Shown: positions 24,747 through 33,002 of the stretch, piece after piece
Layout of the letters: each line of letters starts with the position of its first letter
How positions within the stretch are numbered: position 1 is the stretch's first letter
NCBI GenBank assembly: GCA_035253825.1
Contig: DATFBM010000012.1
Coordinates: 124,001 to 188,000, forward strand
Length of the DNA stretch: 64,000 bases
Direction of reading: 5' to 3'
Source of the DNA: JACCTH01 sp035253825
GTDB taxonomy: Bacteria; Actinomycetota; Acidimicrobiia; Spongiisociales; ZC4RG35
Notes under the pieces: generated by a model
Told to the model about the DNA's origin: nothing
The model's input: the letters and a program-made list of their open reading frames with translations, nothing else
Database searches by the model: none
Made by a program: the position numbers and the translations under genes

Positions 24747-24805
24747 CCTCCCCCAGCGAACGCAGTGAGCGTTGGGGGAGGTGTCGCCGAAGGCGACGGA
24801 GGGGG
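24747..24805. repeat. REP-like palindromic cluster downstream of clpC
   Basis: A 12-bp stem (outer arms CCTCCCCCA 24747-24755 and TGGGGGAGG 24773-24781) is followed by a second hairpin TCGCC-GAA-GGCGA (24784-24796) and CGGAGGGGG. The pattern GGGGGAGG, a small loop hairpin, then CGGAGGGGG is reminiscent of dispersed intergenic palindromes in other high-GC bacteria. It lies between the stop of clpC and the start of the BMP gene, and could end the clpC transcript, although no T-run follows. Confidence 0.55.
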
Positions 24806-24831
24806 CTAGGACCCCAAGGAGAAACGGAGAA

Positions 24832-27339
24832 CTACTCGTTGACGGCGGCGACTGGCGAGGGTGCGGGCTCGGGCGGGGTTGCCTCCACCGCCTCGAACGA
24901 CAGCTCCTCGGCCCCCTCTTCGACGCTCACCAGCACGGTCGAGCCGGCTTTGAAGTCGCCCAGGAGCACCCGCTCGGAAAGAGGGTCCTCGAGTAGCCGC
25001 TGGACCGCCCGCCGCAAGGGACGAGCACCCATTTCCCGGTCGTACCCCTTGGTGGCCAAGAAAACTTTGGCGTCATCGGTGAGAACGAGGTCGAGACCCT
25101 GGCTGGCGAGCTGGGTGCGAACCCGCTTCAGCATGAAGTCGACGATCGCCTTGATCTCGTCCAAGGTCAGCTCGTGGAAAACGATGATCTCGTCCAGACG
25201 GTTGATGAACTCCGGCCGGAAATGGCGCTTCAGCTCTTCGGTGACCTTCTCCTTCATGGCCTCGTAGGTGACGTCATCGGAGTCGACGTGGAAGCCGACG
25301 GACTTCTTGCGCAGATCGCGAGTGCCGAGGTTGGAGGTCATGATGATCACGGTGTTCTTGAAGTCGACCGTCCGACCTTGAGCATCGGTCAGGCGCCCGT
25401 CCTCGAGGATCTGGAGCAGGGTGTTGAAGACGTCGGGATGGGCCTTTTCGATCTCGTCAAAGAGGACCACTGAGAAGGGCTTGCGACGCACGGCCTCGGT
25501 CAACTGACCGCCTTCGTCGTAGCCGACGTATCCCGGTGGGGAGCCGACTAGCCGGCTAACGGTGTGCTTCTCCATGTACTCGGACATGTCGAGTTGGATC
25601 AGGGCGTCCTCGTTGCCAAACAGGAATTCGGTCAGCGCCTTGGCGGTCTCGGTCTTTCCAACTCCGGAGGGGCCGAGGAAGATGAACGAACCGGAAGGAC
25701 GCTTGGGATCCTTCAGCCCGGCACGGGTGCGGCGGATGGCTTTCGATACCGCGACGATGGCGTCGTGTTGGCCGATGATGCGCTGGTGGAGCTCTGACTC
25801 CATCTGAACCAGGCGTGCGGTCTCCTCCTCCGTCAGGCGGTGGACGGGGATGCCGGTCCACTGAGCCAGGACTTCCGCGATCTCTTCCTCGTCGATCACC
25901 CAGCCGGTCTCACTGCCGGTGTCTTTCAAGGACTGCTCGCGCTCGATGCGGTCGGCGAGCAGGCTTCGTTCCTGGTCGCGGAGCTGGGCAGCCCGCTCGA
26001 ACTGTTGGGCAGAGGCGGCCTCGTGCTTTTGCTTGCGGATGTCGGTGACTTTGCGATCGATCTCGGCGAGGTCGGGATCTGAGCTGGAGCGGTAGATGCG
26101 CATCCGACTGCCGGCTTCATCGATGAGGTCGATGGCCTTGTCCGGAAGGTGCCGATCGGAGATGTATCGATCGGCCAGGTTGGCCGAGGAGACGATGGCC
26201 GCGTCTGTGAAACGCACCGAGTGGTGGGTCTCGTAGCGCTCCTTCAAGCCCATCAAGATCTGAATCGTGTCGGTCACCGATGGCTCCTCGACTCGGACCG
26301 GTTGGAAACGCCGTTCGAGGGCGGAGTCCTTCTCGAGGTACTTGCGATATTCCTCGAGCGTCGTGGCACCAATGGTCTGCAGCTCACCGCGAGCCAGCAT
26401 CGGTTTGAGGATGGAGGCGGCGTCGATTGCTCCCTCGGCAGCACCTGCACCGACCAGGGTGTGGATTTCGTCGATGAAGAGAATGATGTCGCCCCGAGTG
26501 CGAATCTCCTTCAGCACCTTCTTGAGGCGCTCTTCGAAGTCGCCGCGATAACGCGACCCTGCCACGAGAGCTCCGAGGTCGAGGGTATAGAGCTGACGAT
26601 TGTGGAGCGTCTCGGGCACGTCGTTGGCGACGATGCGCTGGGCCAGGCCCTCAACGATGGCCGTCTTGCCCACGCCCGGCTCGCCAATGAGGACCGGATT
26701 GTTCTTTGTTCGGCGGGAGAGGATCTGCATGACCCGCTCGATCTCCCGGGTGCGGCCGATCACCGGGTCGAGTTTGCGCTCGCGGGCGAGTTGGGTGTAG
26801 TTGCGGCCGAATTGATCCAGGACGGTGGAGCCCGAGGTGGAGGACTCGCCCCGTGAGCTACCGGACCCGGCAGAGCTCTGCTGGGGCTGATCCTCGCTTT
26901 GACCGGAACCGTTGAGAAGCTGGATCACGGCATGGCGAACCTTGGTGAGTTCGGCTCCCATCTTTTGCAGGACTTGCGCCGCCACGCCCTCACCCTCGCG
27001 GATTAGACCCAAGAGAATGTGTTCGGTCCCGATGTAGTTGTGTCCGAGCTGGAGTGCTTCTCGCAATGAGAGCTCGAGGACTTTCTTCGCCCGGGGAGTG
27101 AAGGGAATGTGTCCGCTCGGAGCCTGCGCTCCCCGACCGATGATTTCCACCACCTGATCGCGCACTCCGACAAGATTGATATTGAGGCCTTCGAGAGCAC
27201 GGGCGGCGATGCCTTCGCCTTCATTGAGGAGACCGAGGAGGATGTGCTCGGTTCCGATGTAGCTGTGATTGAGCAGGCGTGCTTCTTCCTGAGCGAGGAC
27301 GACTACTCGTCGTGCCCGGTCGGTAAAGCGCTCAAACAC
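24832..27339 (-). CDS. clpC: ATP-dependent Clp protease ATPase subunit ClpC
   Basis: The 835-residue AAA+ unfoldase has the ClpN double repeat (two HSYIGTEHILLGL / HNYIGTEHILLGL blocks), AAA-1 with GEPGVGKTAIVEGLA, a central coiled domain with a UVR-like stretch (KHEAASAQQFERAAQLRDQE), and AAA-2 with GPSGVGKTETAKAL. It feeds unfolded substrates to ClpP. GTG at 27339, giving MFERFTDRARR as in M. tuberculosis ClpC1, is preferred over TTG at 27345 because AGGAG lies 8 bases upstream of the GTG. A minus-strand TATAAT and an inverted repeat lie upstream. Confidence 0.95.
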   Translation of the reverse strand: MFERFTDRARRVVVLAQEEARLLNHSYIGTEHILLGLLNEGEGIAARALEGLNINLVGVRDQVVEIIGRGAQAPSGHIPFTPRAKKVLELSLREALQLGHNYIGTEHILLGLIREGEGVAAQVLQKMGAELTKVRHAVIQLLNGSGQSEDQPQQSSAGSGSSRGESSTSGSTVLDQFGRNYTQLARERKLDPVIGRTREIERVMQILSRRTKNNPVLIGEPGVGKTAIVEGLAQRIVANDVPETLHNRQLYTLDLGALVAGSRYRGDFEERLKKVLKEIRTRGDIILFIDEIHTLVGAGAAEGAIDAASILKPMLARGELQTIGATTLEEYRKYLEKDSALERRFQPVRVEEPSVTDTIQILMGLKERYETHHSVRFTDAAIVSSANLADRYISDRHLPDKAIDLIDEAGSRMRIYRSSSDPDLAEIDRKVTDIRKQKHEAASAQQFERAAQLRDQERSLLADRIEREQSLKDTGSETGWVIDEEEIAEVLAQWTGIPVHRLTEEETARLVQMESELHQRIIGQHDAIVAVSKAIRRTRAGLKDPKRPSGSFIFLGPSGVGKTETAKALTEFLFGNEDALIQLDMSEYMEKHTVSRLVGSPPGYVGYDEGGQLTEAVRRKPFSVVLFDEIEKAHPDVFNTLLQILEDGRLTDAQGRTVDFKNTVIIMTSNLGTRDLRKKSVGFHVDSDDVTYEAMKEKVTEELKRHFRPEFINRLDEIIVFHELTLDEIKAIVDFMLKRVRTQLASQGLDLVLTDDAKVFLATKGYDREMGARPLRRAVQRLLEDPLSERVLLGDFKAGSTVLVSVEEGAEELSFEAVEATPPEPAPSPVAAVNE

Positions 27340-27382
27340 TCTCAATGCTCCTGACTGCTACACCCCTGGCGAGGTAGTAGCG

Positions 27383-27388
27383 ATTATA
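27383..27388 (-). promoter_or_regulatory. putative clpC -10 box
   Basis: A consensus TATAAT on the minus strand lies 43 bases before the clpC GTG, leaving a leader of about 37 bases that includes the AGGAG ribosome binding site. No TTGACA-like -35 is seen; instead an inverted repeat occupies that region. Confidence 0.55.
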
Positions 27389-27399
27389 TCGGCAGGGTC

Positions 27400-27415
27400 T
27401 CACAACACCTTGTGA
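27400..27415. promoter_or_regulatory. inverted repeat, candidate operator of clpC
   Basis: TCACAA-CACC-TTGTGA is a perfect 6-bp inverted repeat with a 4-base spacer. It lies 11-27 bases upstream of the clpC -10 box, so a bound protein would cover the -35 region. It is unlike the HAIR, CIRCE or ClgR sites known upstream of chaperone and clp genes. Confidence 0.4.
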
Positions 27416-27473
27416 CCAACTCCGAAGTGCCCGCGTAGATCACTCCGCCGGAGTCCGGAGCCCGCCATGTCAT

Positions 27474-27479
27474 TACGAT
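27474..27479 (+). promoter_or_regulatory. putative -10 box of the polyprenyl synthase gene (leaderless)
   Basis: TACGAT ends 6 bases before the ATG at 27486, the spacing expected of a leaderless actinobacterial promoter. No ribosome binding site precedes the ATG. Confidence 0.45.
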
Positions 27480-27485
27480 TTGCCC

Positions 27486-28478
27486 ATGCAGGAACTCAGC
27501 GCGCTGGTTCCCCTCCCTCACGTCTGGGACCGCCTCGCCACGGTCGAAGCAAGGCTGCTCGAGGTGACCAACGCCGACGATCCCTACCTCACCAAGATCT
27601 TTCAACACCTGCTGGTGGCGGGGGGGAAACGCTTCCGACCCTTGCTGGCCTTGCTGGCGGCTGAGTTTGGCCCCGAATCCCCCACCCGACGACCCGTCGA
27701 GGCCGGGGTGGCGGTCGAGTTGATTCATGTCGGGAGCCTTTATCACGATGATGTCATCGACGAGTCGGATACCCGTCGGGGAGCGCCGTCCGCCAACGTC
27801 AACTGGAACAACACCGTCGCCATCCTCGCCGGCGATTTCCTCCTCGCCCGCGCCTCGGAGGTCGCCGCCACCTACCTTTCCCAGGAGGCGGTCCGTCTGC
27901 TGGCGGTCACCTATGCCGAACTGGTAGTGGGCCAGAGCCGCGAGTTGCAATTGGTGGATTCGCTCGATCATTCCCGGTCCGAGTATGAACGCGTTATCGG
28001 CGGCAAAACGGCATCTTTGATCAGGACTTCGGCCCGGCTCGGTGCCATGGCCGCGGCGGCTACCGATGACATCGTCGACACTCTGACCGAATGGGCCTGG
28101 GAGCTCGGAATGGTTTTCCAGCTGAGCGACGATGCGCTCGATCTGGTGGGAAACGAGACCACTCTTGGGAAACCGGCCGGTTCCGACATTCGCGAAGGCA
28201 CTTTCACCCTCCCGGTGCTGGCGGCTATAGCCGCCCCCGACGGCGATCGACTGCGAGCCCTGCTCGACCGACCTCGCCCCTATTCCGAGGAGGTGGTGGC
28301 GAGCGCCATTGCCCACCTGCGCGACGGTGGCTGGGTCGATCAGGCGGTCGATGCCGCTCTCGAGCGGCTCCACAAGGCCCAGCGGCTGCTGCTGGACCTG
28401 CCCGAAACCAAGGTGAGGGCGGTGCTAACGAATCTTGGGGAATACCTGGTCGAGCGGGTCGAGGCAGCTCGGCCTTAG
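27486..28478 (+). CDS. polyprenyl diphosphate synthase
   Basis: The 330-residue trans-prenyltransferase has GGKRFRPLLALL, the first Asp-rich motif HDDVIDESDTRRG and the second QLSDDALDLVG, with helices typical of IspA/HepT/GrcC proteins. It elongates FPP or GGPP with IPP. The residues before the first Asp motif do not let me decide the chain length; a long menaquinone side-chain product is plausible in an actinobacterium. The ATG at 27486 is preferred over TTG at 27480 because of the -10 box position. It ends 1 base before the convergent GGDEF-like gene. Confidence 0.88.
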   Translation: MQELSALVPLPHVWDRLATVEARLLEVTNADDPYLTKIFQHLLVAGGKRFRPLLALLAAEFGPESPTRRPVEAGVAVELIHVGSLYHDDVIDESDTRRGAPSANVNWNNTVAILAGDFLLARASEVAATYLSQEAVRLLAVTYAELVVGQSRELQLVDSLDHSRSEYERVIGGKTASLIRTSARLGAMAAAATDDIVDTLTEWAWELGMVFQLSDDALDLVGNETTLGKPAGSDIREGTFTLPVLAAIAAPDGDRLRALLDRPRPYSEEVVASAIAHLRDGGWVDQAVDAALERLHKAQRLLLDLPETKVRAVLTNLGEYLVERVEAARP

Positions 28479-28479
28479 C

Positions 28480-29058
28480 TCACAGTTCGATTTCGGCGAT
28501 GTTGGGAACTTCGGAGCGCGCCGTCCGTGCCGCCTCCAGAGCCAAGTCGAGATAGTCCTCGGGCCGGGCGCTGTCACCTTCCACCGCCACTACCAGACCG
28601 AACTTGATCTCGGCCGTGATCTCGGGGTCAGCGATGGCGTGGCGCAAGGTCGTCCGCATCCGGGAGGTGACGGTCGAGGCCCCATGGCGCTGGAACTCTC
28701 GAAGCACGACGGCGAAGGTGTGGCTATCCAACCGACCGGTGTCGTCGACGGCCCGTCCGGCATCGGAGAGGGCGAGGGAGACCAATCGGGCCAGGCTGGC
28801 AGCCTGCTCCGCTGAACGATCGGCCATGGCCGGGATCACGATCACCATCACACCAAATGGTTCTCGCCGCCGGTTCCACCAGGCCCAGGCTCGACGAATG
28901 GCTTCGATGGTCCCGGTTCGATTGAGCATGCCGGTGTCGACGTCGACCGGTAGGAAGGTGTCGACCAGCTGTCGCAGGCGGGCGATCTCCTCGTCCTTCT
29001 GGTCGATCAGGGCCAATAGACCAGACACATCGGTTATGGGTTGCTCAGGATCTCCCAT
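28480..29058 (-). CDS. degenerate GGDEF-domain protein
   Basis: The 192-residue protein starts with a short coiled segment (LLALIDQKDEEIARLRQLVDTF) and then follows a GGDEF fold: DVDTGMLNRTGTIEAIRRA matches the D-x-LTGLxNR entry motif. The active-site loop that should read GG(D/E)EF is LDSHTF, so diguanylate cyclase activity is not expected. It may bind nucleotide or act as a partner domain. It sits downstream of lysS on the same strand, where lsr2 is found in Mycobacterium. Confidence 0.65.
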   Translation of the reverse strand: MGDPEQPITDVSGLLALIDQKDEEIARLRQLVDTFLPVDVDTGMLNRTGTIEAIRRAWAWWNRRREPFGVMVIVIPAMADRSAEQAASLARLVSLALSDAGRAVDDTGRLDSHTFAVVLREFQRHGASTVTSRMRTTLRHAIADPEITAEIKFGLVVAVEGDSARPEDYLDLALEAARTARSEVPNIAEIEL

Positions 29059-29101
29059 GGCATTAAATCGGCCGGATTCGGCCCCTACTTGATGGTCTCG
29101 C

Positions 29102-30526
29102 CTAGGGCGCGGGGCTTTCCGGACGGAGGGTCGGAAAGAGGATGACGTCCCGGATGTGATGGGTGTCGGTGACGAGCATCACCAACCGATCGACTCCGAT
29201 GCCGAGGCCGCCGGTGGGCGGCATGCCGTACTCGAGCGCCCGCAAGAAGTCCTCGTCGAGCGGGTGGGCTTCGACATCGCCCGCCGCCCGAGCGGCGGCC
29301 TGTTCTACGAACCGCACCCTCTGGTCGAGCGGATCGATCAACTCGGAGAAGGCGTTGACATACTCGGATCCCGCGATGACGAGCTCGAAGCGCTCGGTCA
29401 AGCCGGCGCTCGAGCGGTGGACTCGGGCCAATGGCGAAATCTCTTTGGGGTAATCGGTGACAAAAGTCGGCTCCCAGATGCTCCCCTCGACCACCTGGTC
29501 GTATATCGCCTCGATCACCCGACCCGGACCCCAAGCGTCCTCGACCTCGGTCCCCAGCCGGTGAGCAAGGCGGCGGAGCTCGTCGAGAGGACGTTCGAGG
29601 GAGACGGGCTCGGTGGCGGCCTCGCTGACCAGGTCCAGCATCGTCGCCCTCCGAAATGGCGGGTTGAAGTCGAGTGGCTTGCCCCGATAGCTGATGGTGG
29701 TCCCGCCTGTGACCGATTTCACCACTGCGACGAAGACCTCTTCGACGAGCGCGATCATGTCGTGATAGTCGGCCAGGGCCTGATAGGCCTCGAGCATGGT
29801 GAACTCGGGATTGTGGGTGGAGTCGATGCCTTCGTTACGAAACACGCGTCCGATCTCAAAAACCCGCTCCATTCCTCCAACGACGAGCCGTTTCAGATAG
29901 AGCTCGAGTGAGATACGTAGCTTCATCTGCACGTCGAGGGATTCGTGATGGGTAATAAAAGGTCGAGCGATGGCCCCGGTGGCCTGCGATAGGAGCACCG
30001 GGGTCTCGACTTCGACGAAGCCACGGGCAAGGAACTCGGAGCGAAGCTCGCTGACCACCTCCGAGCGGGCCTGGGCCACGGCCAGGGAGCGGTCGTTGAC
30101 GATGAGGTCGAGGTAACGCTGGCGGGACCGGGCCTCGATGTCGGTCAGGCCATGCCACTTGTCGGGAAGGGGTCGATGAATCCGGGCCAGAACCACGAAC
30201 GACTCGAGACGCACCGAGAGCTCGCCCTTTTTTGTCGTGACGATTTCACCCGCCCCGCCCACCCAGTCACCAAGGTTGGCCTCCGCCACTTGCTCGAAGG
30301 CCAGGCCTGCGAGACGAGACAACTCGGCAAGGAGTTGAATCCGCCCCGAGTAATCACGAATCGTGAGGAAGATGAGCTTGCCGAACGAGCGCTTGAGCAT
30401 CACCCGACCGGCCACGGCCACCATCTGTCCGGTTTCCGCTCCGGGACCGAGATCGGCGTGGGCAGCCGCTAAGTCAGCCGCCAGGGCGCTGCGCTCGAAC
30501 CGGTAGGGAAGCTCGTCAGTGCTCAC
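29102..30526 (-). CDS. lysS: lysyl-tRNA synthetase (class II)
   Basis: The 474-residue enzyme has an N-terminal OB domain (QMVAVAGRVMLKRSFGKLIFL) and a class II core with motif 2 FRNEGIDSTHNPEFTMLEAY and motif 3 GGLGIGVDRLVML. It attaches lysine to tRNA(Lys). GTG start at 30526. It follows coaX on the minus strand, the same relative order as coaX-lysS in Mycobacterium. Confidence 0.96.
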   Translation of the reverse strand: MSTDELPYRFERSALAADLAAAHADLGPGAETGQMVAVAGRVMLKRSFGKLIFLTIRDYSGRIQLLAELSRLAGLAFEQVAEANLGDWVGGAGEIVTTKKGELSVRLESFVVLARIHRPLPDKWHGLTDIEARSRQRYLDLIVNDRSLAVAQARSEVVSELRSEFLARGFVEVETPVLLSQATGAIARPFITHHESLDVQMKLRISLELYLKRLVVGGMERVFEIGRVFRNEGIDSTHNPEFTMLEAYQALADYHDMIALVEEVFVAVVKSVTGGTTISYRGKPLDFNPPFRRATMLDLVSEAATEPVSLERPLDELRRLAHRLGTEVEDAWGPGRVIEAIYDQVVEGSIWEPTFVTDYPKEISPLARVHRSSAGLTERFELVIAGSEYVNAFSELIDPLDQRVRFVEQAAARAAGDVEAHPLDEDFLRALEYGMPPTGGLGIGVDRLVMLVTDTHHIRDVILFPTLRPESPAP

Positions 30527-30566
30527 CGTCAGACCTTATCTGCGCCCGGTTGCGCTCCGCTGCCAC

Positions 30567-31328
30567 CTAACCGTCGTGGTTCAAGGCGAAGATCTCGGCC
30601 AAGCCGACGAGGGTCAAGTCCGCTTGGACCTCCTTCACCAGGCGGGTGTGAGCGACGACGGTCGGCGCCAGCCCGCCAGTAGCCACAACCGGGACCGGCG
30701 TGTCGACTTGAGCCAGGATGCGCTCGACGAGGCCGTCCACCAGTCCGGCGTAGCCATAGATGAGGCCGCTCTGAATTGCCTCGACGGTCGAGCGGCCGAC
30801 CGGGCTCCGGGGGGCGGAAAGCTCAACCCTTCGCAGGGCGGCAGTGTGAGTCACCAAGGCATCGGCCGAGACTTCGAGGCCCGGCGCTATCGCTCCCCCT
30901 CTGTAGGACCCGTCCGGACCAACCAGGTCGACAGTGGTGGCGGTCCCAAAATCGACCACGATCACCGGTGCCCCGAGGAGGCGGACCGCCCCGATGGCGT
31001 TGGCCACCCGATCGGCCCCGACCTCGCGTGGATTGTCGACCGACAACGCAATCCCCGTCTTGACACCGGGTCCAACCACGACCAACCGGCCTTCGATAAG
31101 GGGAGCAAGGGCCTGCCGCCAACTCTCGGTGCGTTGCGGCACCACCGAGGACAAGCAGCCGCCACTGACCGGGCCGGCGTACTCAGCAAGCATCGATCTC
31201 AGGAGGAGCCGACATTCATCGGCGGTGCGCTCCAAATCGGTGGATATCCGCCAGCGGTGGACAGCCGCCTCGCCATCCCAGAGGCCGACGATGGTGTTGG
31301 TGTTGCCGACGTCACAAAGCAGCAGCAT
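30567..31328 (-). CDS. coaX: type III pantothenate kinase
   Basis: The 253-residue protein has the three ASKHA motifs of CoaX: DVGNTNTIVGLW at the N-terminus, GADRVANAIGA near 100, and VVDFGTATTVDLV near 120-132. It phosphorylates pantothenate in the first committed step of CoA synthesis. It overlaps the panC stop by one base (TGATG), consistent with translational coupling. panD, which lies between these two genes in Mycobacterium, is not here. Confidence 0.95.
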   Translation of the reverse strand: MLLLCDVGNTNTIVGLWDGEAAVHRWRISTDLERTADECRLLLRSMLAEYAGPVSGGCLSSVVPQRTESWRQALAPLIEGRLVVVGPGVKTGIALSVDNPREVGADRVANAIGAVRLLGAPVIVVDFGTATTVDLVGPDGSYRGGAIAPGLEVSADALVTHTAALRRVELSAPRSPVGRSTVEAIQSGLIYGYAGLVDGLVERILAQVDTPVPVVATGGLAPTVVAHTRLVKEVQADLTLVGLAEIFALNHDG

Positions 31329-32212
31329 CAGCGGTAGAGCACACTTTCTCGCTCGAGCCGACGGCCTCGATCGGCCATCACCTGTCCGACGACAAGGTCG
31401 AACGCCACATTGTCGATCAGGCGCACCTTGCCGACCCGGGCGGCGATCGCCAGAAAAGAAGGCCGGTCAAGCTCGGCTAGCGGCTGGGCATGATTCTGGG
31501 AGGCAAGGGTGACGTACTCGATATCGACACCGTCGGCCACCTGGCTCGCGACCCCGAGCAACCGTCTGCCATCTCGCTCTCCGGCTTCGGCCAGGTCAGC
31601 GGCGGCGAAGAGTCCGGCGCTGATAGACAAGGCCGCCACCCGCTCTTCAGGGCTGAGAAAGACATTGCGGCTGGAGAGCGCGAGTCCGTCCTGTTCGCGG
31701 ATGGTGGGCTGGCCGCTGATAGTCACCGGAAACGAGAGGTCCTTTGTCATCTGGCGGACGAGAGCGAGTTGTTGCGCATCCTTCCGACCAAAGAAGGCGA
31801 GGTCGGGCTGAATCCCGGCGAAGAGCTTTGCTACCGCCGTCGCCACGCCCTCGAAATGACCCGGCCGCCTGGGTCCTTCAAGGTGATCCTCTACCTTGGC
31901 AACTCTCACCCGGGTGAGCGGAGGCTCGGGGTACATCTCCTCCGACGAAGGAGCAAAGACAACGTCGACCTTCTCGGCCCTTGCCATCTCCAGATCCCGT
32001 TCGAGGTCGCGGGGATATCTCTCCAGATCGGCGGGGTCGTTGAACTGGAGGGGGTTGACGAACAGGGAGACGATCACCGTCTCTGCCGCCTGACGAGCCG
32101 CCACCATCAATGCCAGGTGCCCCTCGTGGAAATAGCCCATGGTCGGCACGAGGGCGGTGAGCCCCCGCCGCTGGAGACGGCTTTCGAAAAAGGTTCGGGT
32201 GACCTCAGTCAC
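31328..32212 (-). CDS. panC: pantothenate synthetase
   Basis: The 294-residue protein joins pantoate and beta-alanine with ATP. Its motifs are PTMGYFHEGHLALM (HxGH-type), SLFVNPLQF, FFGRKDAQQLALVRQM, and ALSSRNVFLSPEE (KMSKS-like loop). Length matches the family. GTG start at 32212 overlaps the end of the DUF2520 gene by 8 bases, and its stop overlaps coaX. Confidence 0.96.
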   Translation of the reverse strand: MTEVTRTFFESRLQRRGLTALVPTMGYFHEGHLALMVAARQAAETVIVSLFVNPLQFNDPADLERYPRDLERDLEMARAEKVDVVFAPSSEEMYPEPPLTRVRVAKVEDHLEGPRRPGHFEGVATAVAKLFAGIQPDLAFFGRKDAQQLALVRQMTKDLSFPVTISGQPTIREQDGLALSSRNVFLSPEERVAALSISAGLFAAADLAEAGERDGRRLLGVASQVADGVDIEYVTLASQNHAQPLAELDRPSFLAIAARVGKVRLIDNVAFDLVVGQVMADRGRRLERESVLYR

Positions 32213-33002
32213 GGTGAAGCCTCAGATCCGCCGGAACCTCGACCGATGCGGTGATGGCCGTCGCCGCCGTGAGGAGGTCGAACTGCGTCAAGGCCTCCTC
32301 TCCCATTTCGGCCGCGGCCGATCTTTGCAAGCGAACGGTTTCCCAATCCTGGCGCAGGATGGGCCCGGTCAGCGACCGCCTTGCGCCCAGGGCGAAGGCA
32401 TGGCTCACCACCGCTTTCGACAAGGGCTCGGCGGCAGCGAACGGCACCTTGGCCTTCTCGAAGAACTGCTGGGCGAGATCGAGTGCTGCCACGAGGAAAT
32501 TGGAGGCGGCGGCCGCCCCCGAGTGGTAGGCGGGGCGGACCTCGTCGTCCAGGTCGAAGTCGTGCATGCCGAGGCTGGCGGCCAGCCCTCGCAGCAGCTC
32601 TCGCAACCGACCGCCGGCCGTTACCGCCACCCAGGAACCAGCGAGGACCCGGGCGCCGTCTCGTGGGTCGGGTAGGGATTGGAGGGGGTGAAAGGAGCCG
32701 ACCTCCCATCCCAACCCCGCCAAGCCGGAGAGAACCGAGATGCTGGTGGCACCCGACAGATGCACAGCGGCGGTTGGGGGGTGATAGTGGGCTGCTTGGC
32801 GGGCAGCCTCGGCGATTTCCCCGTCGCGAGTGGCGATCACGACGAGATCGGCCGCGGGCCAATGGCCTTCCACCAGCGGAAACCCGAGCTCCCAACGAAG
32901 GGGTGAGCGAGCGACGAGGCCGCAGATCTCATGGCCGGCGGCGGCGGCCGCCAGTGCCAAGGCTCCCCCGGCGCGACCGGGACCTATTAGCAGAATCTTC
33001 AT
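32205..33002 (-). CDS. Rossmann-like / DUF2520 dehydrogenase-like protein
   Basis: The 265-residue protein has an N-terminal dinucleotide-binding fold (KILLIGPGRAGGALALAAAAAG) and a C-terminal all-helical DUF2520 domain (RPAYHSGAAAASNFLVAALDLA...). It resembles 6-phosphogluconate dehydrogenase-like oxidoreductases. Its homologues neighbour panC in many actinobacteria (Rv3603c in M. tuberculosis), so a role in pantothenate supply, for example ketopantoate reduction, is an inference. ATG at 33002 gives a clean ATGA overlap with folK and is preferred to TTG at 33008. Confidence 0.85.
   Translation of the reverse strand: MKILLIGPGRAGGALALAAAAAGHEICGLVARSPLRWELGFPLVEGHWPAADLVVIATRDGEIAEAARQAAHYHPPTAAVHLSGATSISVLSGLAGLGWEVGSFHPLQSLPDPRDGARVLAGSWVAVTAGGRLRELLRGLAASLGMHDFDLDDEVRPAYHSGAAAASNFLVAALDLAQQFFEKAKVPFAAAEPLSKAVVSHAFALGARRSLTGPILRQDWETVRLQRSAAAEMGEEALTQFDLLTAATAITASVEVPADLRLHRD

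Noticed and set aside
27400..27415. CRP/FNR-type binding site upstream of clpC
   Set aside because: The CRP dyad is TGTGA-N6-TCACA; here the half-sites are in the reverse order (TCACAA-N4-TTGTGA).
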